Assembly (NCBI GenBank): GCA_018828205.1
Contig: JAHJWA010000375.1
Location: 1-8,996 of the forward strand
From: Alphaproteobacteria bacterium
GTDB lineage: Bacteria; Pseudomonadota; Alphaproteobacteria; Sphingomonadales; Sphingomonadaceae
Length of the DNA stretch: 8,996 bases
Reading direction: 5' to 3'
The notes below the pieces were generated by a model. That model did not search any database and was not told the DNA's origin. It was given only the letters and a program-made list of their open reading frames with translations. Positions 1-5,648 of the stretch are shown piece after piece; position 1 is the first letter of the stretch, and each line of letters starts with the position of its first letter. Both the position numbers and the translations under genes were made by a program.

Positions 1-302
1 GCGGTGATCAGCGCCTTGCCATAGCCTTCGCCCTGGCGCCCGGGCATCACCGCGACCGGCCCGACCATCAGCATCGGATGCGGCCGGCCCTTGGGATCGG
101 TGAGCGCGACCGGCCAGATTTGGATCGTGCCGGTGAGGTATTCCTCCTCGTCGAGCACCGCGAAGCTGAGCGCTTCCAGCCACTCGGTGCCCTCGCGGAT
201 GCGATAGGCGGTGCGCGCATGGCGGGTTTCGCCGAATGCGGCGTCGAGCAATTGCTCGATCAGCGCGGGTTCGACCGCGGTCAGGGGAATCAGCGTAGCC
301 AT
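1..302 (-). CDS. GNAT-family N-acetyltransferase (3' end cut by window edge)
   Basis: About 100 N-terminal residues of a GNAT acetyltransferase are present; the rest lies beyond the left edge. The reading frame starts at ATG (302-300) with MATLIPLT and stays open to base 1. Near residues 79-99 it carries the acetyl-CoA-binding motif A: a hydrophobic strand (MVGPVAV) followed by RQGEGYGKAL, fitting the Q/R-x-x-G-x-G/A pyrophosphate loop (Q90, G93, G95). The preceding strand-rich part (LSFAVLD, GTIQIWPV) fits the GNAT N-terminal half. The family transfers an acetyl group from acetyl-CoA to an amine; the substrate cannot be read from this fragment, and the protein is probably cytoplasmic. No purine-rich ribosome binding site precedes the start. 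It lies on the same strand as the sugar dehydrogenase gene, 65 bp downstream of it and beyond a hairpin, so co-transcription is possible but uncertain. Confidence 0.85.
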   Translation of the reverse strand, partial: MATLIPLTAVEPALIEQLLDAAFGETRHARTAYRIREGTEWLEALSFAVLDEEEYLTGTIQIWPVALTDPKGRPHPMLMVGPVAVMPGRQGEGYGKALIT

Positions 303-326
303 GGGCGGCGCGGATTAGGGCCGGGA

Positions 327-360
327 CCCGGGCAAGTCGACAGCAATCGTCCTGCCCGGG
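327..360 (-). terminator. Possible hairpin after the sugar dehydrogenase gene
   Basis: A perfect 8-bp inverted repeat (CCCGGGCA at 327-334, TGCCCGGG at 353-360) with an 18-nt loop lies 7 bp beyond the stop of the PQQ dehydrogenase gene on the minus strand. No T-run follows it, so it is not a textbook intrinsic terminator. It could instead stabilise an mRNA 3' end or act with Rho. Being a palindrome, it also folds on the plus strand. Confidence 0.35.
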
Positions 361-367
361 AGCCGGC

Positions 368-1552
368 TCAGCCGGGCGTCAGGCGCAGCAGCCGGGCGCC
401 ATTGCCGTCTTCGAGCACCCACAGCGCACCGTCGGGTCCCTCGATCACCGAGCGGATGCGCTTGTCCATGTCGTAGCGAGCCACCTCGCGCGCCCCGGTG
501 CCGTCCATTTCGACGCGGACGAGACCCTGGGTCACCAGTCCCGAAATGATCGCATCGCCATCCCAGCCTGCGAACAGATCGCCGCTGTAAAACACGAAAT
601 TGCCCGGCGCGATGACCGGGGTCCATTCGATCGCAGGCTTGGTAAAGCCGTCGTCGGCGCTGTGGTCGGGGATGTTCGAGCCGTCGTAATTCACGCCGCC
701 CGAACGCTCCGGCCAGCCGTAATTGGCGCCGCGTTCGACGAGGTTGAACTCGTCTCCGCCCTTGGGTCCATGCTCGATCTCCCACAGCCGCCCGCTGCTA
801 TCGAAATCCATACCCAGGATGTTGCGGTGTCCCCAGCTCCAGATTTCGGCGCTCGCCCCGCCGCGTTCGGCGAGCGGGTTGCCCGCTGCGGGGGTGCCGT
901 CGAGATCGAGCCTGACGATGCTGCCGAGCGTGTTGCTGGTGTCCTGCGCTGGGCTCATCTTCTGGCGATCGCCGCTGGCGATGAAGAGGTGGCTTTCGTC
1001 GGGGCTGAAGGCGATGCGGTGCGAATAGTGGCCGCGGCCGGTAACCTTGGGGCTTTGCCGCCAGATCACCGAGAGGCCCTCGATGCTGCAGGAGGTTGCC
1101 TGCGCGCAGACCATCTGGCCGCGCCCGACCACCGCGCCGCGGGTGTCGCCTTCGCCGGCTTCGGCCCAGCTCAGGTAGATCGTGCGGGTGCCGAGCGTGG
1201 AGGATGTCTCGCTGGGAAGGAAGGCGATGTCGCCCAGACCGCCCTGGCCGCCGTAATCGACGTCCGGCGCGCCGGTGATCGTGATCGCCTGCCGCGTCTC
1301 GGTGTCGATCGCGCGCAATTCGCCCGGCTTGGTGGTCAGCACCAGCACCGAAGTGCCCGGCACGAAGGCGGAGGCCCAGGGCTCGTCGAAGGTACCGAAG
1401 CTCTGGATGGCGAATTCGCCGTCGAACTCTCCTTCGCCGCCCCCCGCCACCGGGGTCGAATTGGCGCCGCTATCCCCGCTCGGCGCGCTGCCGCAGCTTG
1501 CGGCGAGGAGCAGGGGCGATAGGGTGGCGGCAAGGATGGATGCTTTGATCAT
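368..1552 (-). CDS. PQQ-dependent aldose sugar dehydrogenase-like lipoprotein
   Basis: 394 residues of the glucose/sorbosone dehydrogenase (soluble aldose sugar dehydrogenase, E. coli YliI-like) beta-propeller family. These enzymes oxidise aldoses in the periplasm using PQQ and calcium. The N-terminus (MIKAS, hydrophobic stretch, LLAASCGS) is a lipoprotein signal with the probable lipidated Cys at residue 20; Gly at +2 suggests outer-membrane sorting. A Gly/Ser-rich linker runs to about residue 45. Family landmarks in order are YGGQGGLGDIAF (100-111), TGRGHYSHR with the candidate catalytic His175, GDRQ (194-197), IWSWGHRN (237-244) and EHGPKGGDEFN (260-270), followed by NYGWP. The start is ATG at 1552-1550, preceded by GGGAG 11 nt upstream on the minus strand. 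The frame stays open a further 150 codons upstream, but that part is antisense to rnhB and lacks a signal peptide. Enzyme class is firm; the sugar substrate is unknown. Two internal cysteines (149, 155) might form a disulfide. Confidence 0.9.
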   Translation of the reverse strand: MIKASILAATLSPLLLAASCGSAPSGDSGANSTPVAGGGEGEFDGEFAIQSFGTFDEPWASAFVPGTSVLVLTTKPGELRAIDTETRQAITITGAPDVDYGGQGGLGDIAFLPSETSSTLGTRTIYLSWAEAGEGDTRGAVVGRGQMVCAQATSCSIEGLSVIWRQSPKVTGRGHYSHRIAFSPDESHLFIASGDRQKMSPAQDTSNTLGSIVRLDLDGTPAAGNPLAERGGASAEIWSWGHRNILGMDFDSSGRLWEIEHGPKGGDEFNLVERGANYGWPERSGGVNYDGSNIPDHSADDGFTKPAIEWTPVIAPGNFVFYSGDLFAGWDGDAIISGLVTQGLVRVEMDGTGAREVARYDMDKRIRSVIEGPDGALWVLEDGNGARLLRLTPG

Positions 1553-2177
1553 GATGTGTGCAACTCCCGAACAAGGTCTTGGTGCCGCGCCCTTGATCGT
1601 GGGCGTGGATGAGGCGGGCCGTGGTCCGCTGGCGGGGCCGGTTGTGGCGGCGGCGGTGGTGCTGTGCAAGCCCTGCCCGGAAGGGCTGGACGATTCCAAG
1701 AAGCTCTCGCGCCTGCGCCGCGCCGAGCTCGAACCGCGGATCCAGAACTGCTGTGCCTGGGGGCTGGGGGTAGTCGAGCCCGAGGAAATCGACCGGCTCA
1801 ACATCTTCGGCGCGACCATGCTGGCGATGACGCTGGCGGTAGCGCGGCTGGTCGAGGTGCTGGCCTGCGTGCCCGAGAGCGTGCTGGTGGACGGCAACCT
1901 CACGCCGGTGGGGCGCTGCGCGGACTGGCGGTGGCCCGCGCGCGCGATCGTCGGCGGCGACGCGCTCGAGCCCTGCATTTCCGCCGCCTCGATCCTCGCC
2001 AAGGAGCACCGCGACCGGCTGATGCGCGAAGCGGCGCGCAGCCATCCGCATTACGGCTGGGAGCGCAACGCCGGCTATGGAACGCCCGAGCATCTCGCCG
2101 CATTGAAGAGGCACGGGCCGAGCCCGCTGCACCGCCGCAGCTTCGCTCCGGTCGCGCAAGTGGAGATGTTCGCATGA
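1551..2177 (+). CDS. rnhB: Ribonuclease HII
   Basis: 208 residues, normal for RNase HII, which nicks the RNA strand of RNA/DNA hybrids and starts removal of single ribonucleotides from DNA in the cytoplasm. The four acidic catalytic residues are visible by motif: D20 and E21 in VDEAGRGPLAGPV, D114 in LVDGN, and D137 in the GGDALEPCISAASILAKEHRD block. LDDSKKL (46-52), HPHYGWERNAGYGT and the C-terminal HRRSF segment are also typical. The start is chosen at 1551 (a second ATG follows at 1554), with a weak GGA about 10 nt upstream. An in-frame ATG at 1536 abuts AAGG directly and is less likely. TTG at 1593 would leave only a few residues before the first catalytic Asp and is also conceivable. 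The start codon overlaps that of the divergent lipoprotein gene by two bases. The stop overlaps the next gene as ATGA, implying translational coupling. Confidence 0.95.
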   Translation: MMCATPEQGLGAAPLIVGVDEAGRGPLAGPVVAAAVVLCKPCPEGLDDSKKLSRLRRAELEPRIQNCCAWGLGVVEPEEIDRLNIFGATMLAMTLAVARLVEVLACVPESVLVDGNLTPVGRCADWRWPARAIVGGDALEPCISAASILAKEHRDRLMREAARSHPHYGWERNAGYGTPEHLAALKRHGPSPLHRRSFAPVAQVEMFA

Positions 2178-3097
2178 GCTTCGCCTTTTCCGATATTCCC
2201 GACCAGAGCGGCAAGACCGCCATCGTCACCGGCGCCAACACCGGGATCGGTTTCGCCATCGCCCAGGGGCTGGCGCGCAAGGGCGCGCGCGTGCTCTTGG
2301 CCTGCCGCGACGCCGACAAGGCGCAGCAAGCGCAGGAGCGGCTCGCTTCCGGCCACGAGCGGGCCGTGACCGAGTTTCTGCCGCTCGATCTGGCGAATAT
2401 CGCCTCGGTCCGCGAGGCGGCCGAACGGGCCGGCGAGGAAGAGCGGATCGACATCCTGGTCAACAACGCCGGGGTGATGATGCCCCCCCTCTCGCGCGCG
2501 CCCGGCGGCTGCGAACTGCAATTCGCGGTCAATCATCTGGGCCATTTCGCCTTCACCGGCCTGTTGCTCGACAAGCTGGCCGCGGATGGCGGCGCACGGG
2601 TGGTCAGCCAGTCGAGCCTCGCCCATCGCGGTGCGACGATCGACTTCGACAATCTGGACGCGGCGCAGGGCTACGGCCGCACCAAATTCTACGGCCAGAG
2701 CAAGCTGGCCAATCTGCTGTTCGCCATCGAGCTCGACCGGCGATTGCGCGCCGCGAATTCGCCGGTCGTCTCGCTGGCCTGCCATCCCGGCATCGCGCAG
2801 ACCGAGCTGACCCGCCATCTGGGCGTGCTCGGCAATCTGTTCGGTGCGCTGGTCGGCGCCGTGCTCAACACCGGCGAGGCGGGTGCGCTGCCGGCCCTTC
2901 AGTCGGCGACCGATCCGATGGCGCAGGGCGGCGACTACTACGGGCCTTATGGCCTGCGCGAAATGAGCGGCCGGACCTCGGGCCGCGCCATTGCCAGCAA
3001 GACCGCGCGGGACCCGCTGCTGGCCGCGCGGCTGTGGGCGAAGTCGGTCGAACTGACGGGCATCGATCCCGGCCTGGCGCCCGCTCCGGCCGCCTGA
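2174..3097 (+). CDS. Short-chain dehydrogenase/reductase (retinol dehydrogenase-like)
   Basis: 307 residues of the SDR superfamily, in the branch resembling retinol dehydrogenases and WW-domain oxidoreductases. These are NAD(P)(H)-dependent enzymes acting on alcohol/carbonyl pairs; the substrate here is not predictable. Visible motifs are the Rossmann glycine motif TGANTGIG (19-26), LDL around 71-73, NNAG (97-100), the NHLGHF segment with structural Asn120, the VVSQSSLAH strand with catalytic Ser near 147-148, and YGQSK with catalytic Tyr173 and Lys177. CHPGI(A)xT follows, as is usual in this branch. The C-terminal part (YYGPYGLREMSG) also fits the retinol dehydrogenase-like group. Start ATG 2174 overlaps the rnhB stop by 4 bp, so expression is probably coupled to rnhB. 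A cytoplasmic location is likely, since there is no signal peptide or membrane segment. Confidence 0.93.
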   Translation: MSFAFSDIPDQSGKTAIVTGANTGIGFAIAQGLARKGARVLLACRDADKAQQAQERLASGHERAVTEFLPLDLANIASVREAAERAGEEERIDILVNNAGVMMPPLSRAPGGCELQFAVNHLGHFAFTGLLLDKLAADGGARVVSQSSLAHRGATIDFDNLDAAQGYGRTKFYGQSKLANLLFAIELDRRLRAANSPVVSLACHPGIAQTELTRHLGVLGNLFGALVGAVLNTGEAGALPALQSATDPMAQGGDYYGPYGLREMSGRTSGRAIASKTARDPLLAARLWAKSVELTGIDPGLAPAPAA

Positions 3098-3124
3098 ACC
3101 GCGAAAAAAATAAGCGCGCGGTGC

Positions 3125-3277
3125 GAGTCCCCACGGCCACACCACTTCATCTGGAGTCATGAAAACGCCTTCAGACTCAACATCTAGTGGCGGACTCTTT
3201 TCGTTCCTTCGTAGCTAACCCGGACTTAACCATACCCCTCTAGAACTCCGGCCTTGACCTGACGGCGGCTTGGACTC
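3125..3277. promoter_or_regulatory. Cluster of five GANTC (CcrM methylation) sites
   Basis: GAGTC occurs at 3125-3129 and 3154-3158, and GACTC at 3174-3178, 3193-3197 and 3273-3277. GANTC is the target methylated by CcrM, the product of the adjacent gene. Three consecutive sites are spaced 20 and 19 bp apart, close to two helical turns. Elsewhere I spotted roughly nine isolated GANTC sites (for example 287, 1692, 3963, 4493, 7098, 7985), about one per kb, so five in 153 bp is a marked enrichment. A role in methylation-dependent autoregulation, or in GcrA binding, is inference. Confidence 0.8.
3215..3233 (+). promoter_or_regulatory. CtrA-like binding site
   Basis: CTAA (3215-3218), seven bases, then TTAA (3226-3229) matches the TTAA-N7-TTAA CtrA consensus with one mismatch. 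The right half extends to TTAACCAT (3226-3233), a form recognised for alphaproteobacterial CtrA half-sites. It lies about 80 bp upstream of the ccrM start, where an activator site would be expected. CtrA activates ccrM late in the Caulobacter cell cycle; the same role here is inferred. Confidence 0.6.
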
Positions 3278-3281
3278 ACCC

Positions 3282-3290
3282 TGTGGATAA
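3282..3290 (-). promoter_or_regulatory. DnaA box
   Basis: TGTGGATAA at 3282-3290 is the exact reverse complement of the classic DnaA box TTATCCACA. It sits between the CtrA-like box and the ccrM start codon, 21 bp before the chosen start, probably in the 5' leader or at the promoter. A single perfect 9-mer in AT-poor DNA is unlikely by chance but could be. DnaA regulation of ccrM would be inference. Confidence 0.55.
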
Positions 3291-3298
3291 CTGCAGAT

Positions 3299-3304
3299 GG
3301 GGGA
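3299..3304 (+). promoter_or_regulatory. Ribosome binding site deciding the ccrM start
   Basis: GGGGGA at 3299-3304 lies 7 nt before ATG 3312. The upstream in-frame ATG at 3297 overlaps this element and has no comparable ribosome binding site of its own. Another ATG at 3333 has GAGG at 3324-3327 and remains a possible alternative start. Confidence 0.6.
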
Positions 3305-3311
3305 ATATGAC

Positions 3312-4460
3312 ATGGGGGTCCTCGAGGCCGAAATGACGCGCGTCAAATCGCGTGGGGTGGCCGTCGAAGCGCCGCGCGCGGCGGCGCCGCAACTGCCGCT
3401 GGGGCAGATCCTCGACGGCGATTGCGTCGAGCGGCTGCGCGAACTGCCGACCGCATCGGTGGATCTGGTCTTCGCCGATCCGCCCTACAATCTCCAGCTC
3501 GGCGGCGATCTCAACCGTCCCGATGGCAGCCAGGTCGACGCCGTCACCGACGACTGGGACAAGTTCGCCAGCTTCCGCACCTATGACGATTTCACCATTG
3601 CCTGGCTGCGCGAATGCAAGCGGGTGCTGAAGCCCGACGGCGCGCTGTGGGTGATCGGCAGCTATCACAACATCTACCGCGTCGGCGCGATCCTGCAGGA
3701 TCTGGGGTTCTGGATCCTCAACGACATCGTCTGGCGCAAGACCAATCCGATGCCCAATTTCAAGGGCACCCGCTTCACCAATGCGCATGAGACGCTGCTG
3801 TGGTGCAGCCAGGGCGAGAAGGCGAAATACCACTTCAACTACCGCGCGATGAAGACGCTCAACGACGAGCTGCAGATGCGCAGCGACTGGGTGCTGCCGA
3901 TCTGCAGCGGCGGCGAAAGGCTCAAGGAGGGCGGCACCAAGGTCCATCCGACGCAGAAGCCCGAATCGCTGCTCTACCGCGTGCTGCTGGCGACCACCGA
4001 GCGCGGCGATGTCGTGCTCGACCCCTTCTTCGGCACCGGCACCACCGGCGCGGTCGCCACCAGGCTGGGCCGCGACTGGATCGGCTGCGAGCGCGAGGCA
4101 CCCTATCGCGACGCGGCGCGCAAGCGGATCGCCAAGGAGCTCCCGCTCGACGAGAGCGCGCTCGCCACGATGCAGAGCCGCCGCGATGCGCCGCGGGTGG
4201 CCTTCGGCGCGCTGGTCGAGAACGGGCTGATTCCGCCCGGCACGCAATTGTTCGACCGCAAGCGCCGCTGGACCGCGGTGGTCCGCGCCGACGGTTCGCT
4301 GGCGCACGACAAGCAGATCGGCTCGATCCACGGGCTGGGCAAGGATCTGCAGGGCGCGCCGAGCTGCAACGGCTGGAGCTTCTGGCACTATGACAAGGGC
4401 GGCGAGGTCGCCCCGATCGACGCGGCGCGGCAATTGTACCTGCTGGCGACCGAGGACTGA
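3312..4460 (+). CDS. ccrM: Cell-cycle DNA adenine methyltransferase CcrM (GANTC-specific)
   Basis: 382 residues, slightly longer than the Caulobacter enzyme (358) because of an N-terminal lead of about 30 residues. It transfers methyl from S-adenosylmethionine to N6 of adenine in GANTC on newly replicated DNA. Motif order is that of a beta-class methyltransferase: catalytic DPPY at 56-59 (FADPPYNLQLGGDL), then WVIGSYHNI and GFWILNDIVWRK, NPMPNF, AHETL, HPTQKP, and the SAM-binding DPFFGTGTTG at 237-246. The C-terminal domain (about 275-378), with PRVAFGALVENGLI, GSIHGLG, and SCNGWSFWHY, is the RAMA-type DNA-recognition domain characteristic of CcrM. No cognate restriction enzyme is adjacent, consistent with a solitary cell-cycle methyltransferase. 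Transcription probably starts in the preceding GANTC/CtrA/DnaA-box region. folP follows after 43 bp on the same strand and may be co-transcribed. Confidence 0.97.
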   Translation: MGVLEAEMTRVKSRGVAVEAPRAAAPQLPLGQILDGDCVERLRELPTASVDLVFADPPYNLQLGGDLNRPDGSQVDAVTDDWDKFASFRTYDDFTIAWLRECKRVLKPDGALWVIGSYHNIYRVGAILQDLGFWILNDIVWRKTNPMPNFKGTRFTNAHETLLWCSQGEKAKYHFNYRAMKTLNDELQMRSDWVLPICSGGERLKEGGTKVHPTQKPESLLYRVLLATTERGDVVLDPFFGTGTTGAVATRLGRDWIGCEREAPYRDAARKRIAKELPLDESALATMQSRRDAPRVAFGALVENGLIPPGTQLFDRKRRWTAVVRADGSLAHDKQIGSIHGLGKDLQGAPSCNGWSFWHYDKGGEVAPIDAARQLYLLATED

Positions 4461-4503
4461 TCGCCCGCCTTCGCCTCAACCGAGCCATCTGGGATTCCAC
4501 ACG

Positions 4504-5631
4504 ATGACCGACCGCATCTACATCCGTCCGATCGGTTTCGTCCCCGGGCCGCAGAGCGAGCATGGCAATGCGATCCGGCTCGCCGGGGGGATGGTCTACG
4601 CCAGCCGGTTCGCGGTGATCCAGCGCCGCGGCGAGGGCGCGGATGGTGCGGTGGTGGAGCGCTGGCTGGCCTCGCCCGAAACGATTGCCGAAGTGCTCGG
4701 CCAGCTCCCCGAGGGCCTTGGCGCCGAGGCCGAGGCGCAATGGGCCAATCTCACGCTCGCGCATCCGACCCTGCAATTGGGCGAGCGCATGGTGCGGCTC
4801 GACCAGCCGCAGGTCATGGGCATTCTCAACGTCACCCCCGACAGTTTCTCCGATGGCGGGCGCTTTCTCGACGACCGCGAGGCGGGACGCGATCACGCCG
4901 CGGCGATGGTCGAGGCGGGCGCGGCGCTGCTCGATATCGGCGGCGAAAGCACGCGTCCGGGCGCGCCCAGGCTGTGGGAAGGCGACGAGATTGCGCGCGT
5001 GGTCCCCGCGATCGAGACCTGCGCGGCGATGGGCGCGGCGATCAGCGTGGACACCCGCAAGGCTTCGGTGATGGAGGCCGCGCTCGATGCCGGCGCGCAT
5101 ATGGTCAACGACGTCTCCGGCCTCGCGCACGACCCGCGCAGCGCCGAGGTGATCGCTGCGCGCGGCTGCCCGGTGGTGCTGATGCACGCGCCAGGCGCGG
5201 CGGGCGAGGATCTGCATGAGAAAGCGGATTATGGCGATGTGGTCTTCGCGGTGTTCGACGCACTCCGCGCGCGGCGCGATGCCGCCCTCGAAGCGGGCAT
5301 CCGGCCCGAGAAGATCCTGCTCGATCCGGGCATCGGTTTCGGCAAGTCGCTGGCCGACAACACCGCGTTGATCAACGCGCTGCCACTGTTCCACGCGCTC
5401 GGCCATCCGCTTCTGCTGGGCGCCAGCCGCAAGCGGATGATCGGCGCGCTGTCGAACGAGGCGCCGGTCGAGAACCGGCTGGGCGGCAGCATCGCGCTCG
5501 CGCTCGCGGGGATGAACGCCGGCGTGCAGGTGCTGCGCGTCCATGATGCGGCGGAAACCGTCCAGGCGCGCAATGTCTGGCGGGGGCTGCGCGATGCCGC
5601 GCTGACCGATTTCTCCGACCTGCCGGGCTGA
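4504..5631 (+). CDS. folP: Dihydropteroate synthase with N-terminal extension
   Basis: 375 residues. The enzyme condenses 6-hydroxymethyl-dihydropterin diphosphate with p-aminobenzoate to dihydropteroate in folate synthesis, and is the sulfonamide target. The TIM-barrel core starts near residue 103 with MGILNVTPDSFSDGG (105-119), then DIGGESTRPGA (144-154), SVDTRK (D183-K186), NDVSGL, VLMH, DPGIGFGKS (274-282), GASRKRMIG (306-314) and a terminal RVHD block. All canonical pterin- and pABA-binding loops are intact. Bacterial enzymes are often about 270-290 residues; the extra roughly 100 N-terminal residues (DRIYIRPIGF, GNAIRLAGGMVYASRF) have no function I can assign. The start is ATG 4504, with GGGA about 9 nt upstream; a GANTC site (4493-4497) overlaps this ribosome binding site. 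It ends 17 bp from the convergent regulator gene, with no visible terminator between them. Confidence 0.96.
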   Translation: MTDRIYIRPIGFVPGPQSEHGNAIRLAGGMVYASRFAVIQRRGEGADGAVVERWLASPETIAEVLGQLPEGLGAEAEAQWANLTLAHPTLQLGERMVRLDQPQVMGILNVTPDSFSDGGRFLDDREAGRDHAAAMVEAGAALLDIGGESTRPGAPRLWEGDEIARVVPAIETCAAMGAAISVDTRKASVMEAALDAGAHMVNDVSGLAHDPRSAEVIAARGCPVVLMHAPGAAGEDLHEKADYGDVVFAVFDALRARRDAALEAGIRPEKILLDPGIGFGKSLADNTALINALPLFHALGHPLLLGASRKRMIGALSNEAPVENRLGGSIALALAGMNAGVQVLRVHDAAETVQARNVWRGLRDAALTDFSDLPG

Positions 5632-5648
5632 TCGACCCCGCGCCTGCC

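Larger units (their letters stand above)
3098..3311 (+). promoter_or_regulatory. ccrM upstream control region
   Basis: This 214-bp gap is visibly less GC-rich than the flanking genes and holds no plausible coding frame. It contains five GANTC sites, a CtrA-like box and a DnaA box, listed separately, and ends in the ccrM ribosome binding site. In Caulobacter, ccrM transcription is activated by CtrA and influenced by GANTC sites in its leader (established knowledge); the arrangement here suggests similar control. I could not assign -35/-10 elements or a transcription start with confidence. TTGACC (3254-3259) is -35-like but has no convincing -10 at normal spacing. Confidence 0.75.

Noticed and set aside
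1553..2002. 150-codon upstream extension of the sugar dehydrogenase frame
   Set aside because: It is antisense to rnhB, has no family similarity, and would bury the lipoprotein signal peptide internally.
3098..3122. Hairpin ACCGCG...CGCGGT after the SDR gene as a terminator
   Set aside because: Only a 6-bp stem with a 13-nt loop and no T-run after it; the A-run is inside the loop.
3119..3145. tRNA 3'-end look-alike (GGTGCGAGTCCCC... followed by CACACCA)
   Set aside because: The T-stem does not pair properly, the loop lacks the TTC core, and no matching upstream tRNA arms exist; the expected body would lie in the SDR gene.
3200..3300. Possible replication origin (CtrA box plus DnaA box in an AT-richer gap)
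   Set aside because: Only one DnaA box, no AT-rich unwinding region, and none of the usual origin neighbour genes; a ccrM regulatory region explains it better.
3922..5544. Long minus-strand open frame opposite ccrM and folP
   Set aside because: Arg/His/Ala-rich low-complexity translation typical of antisense frames in GC-rich DNA; the plus-strand genes are unambiguous.
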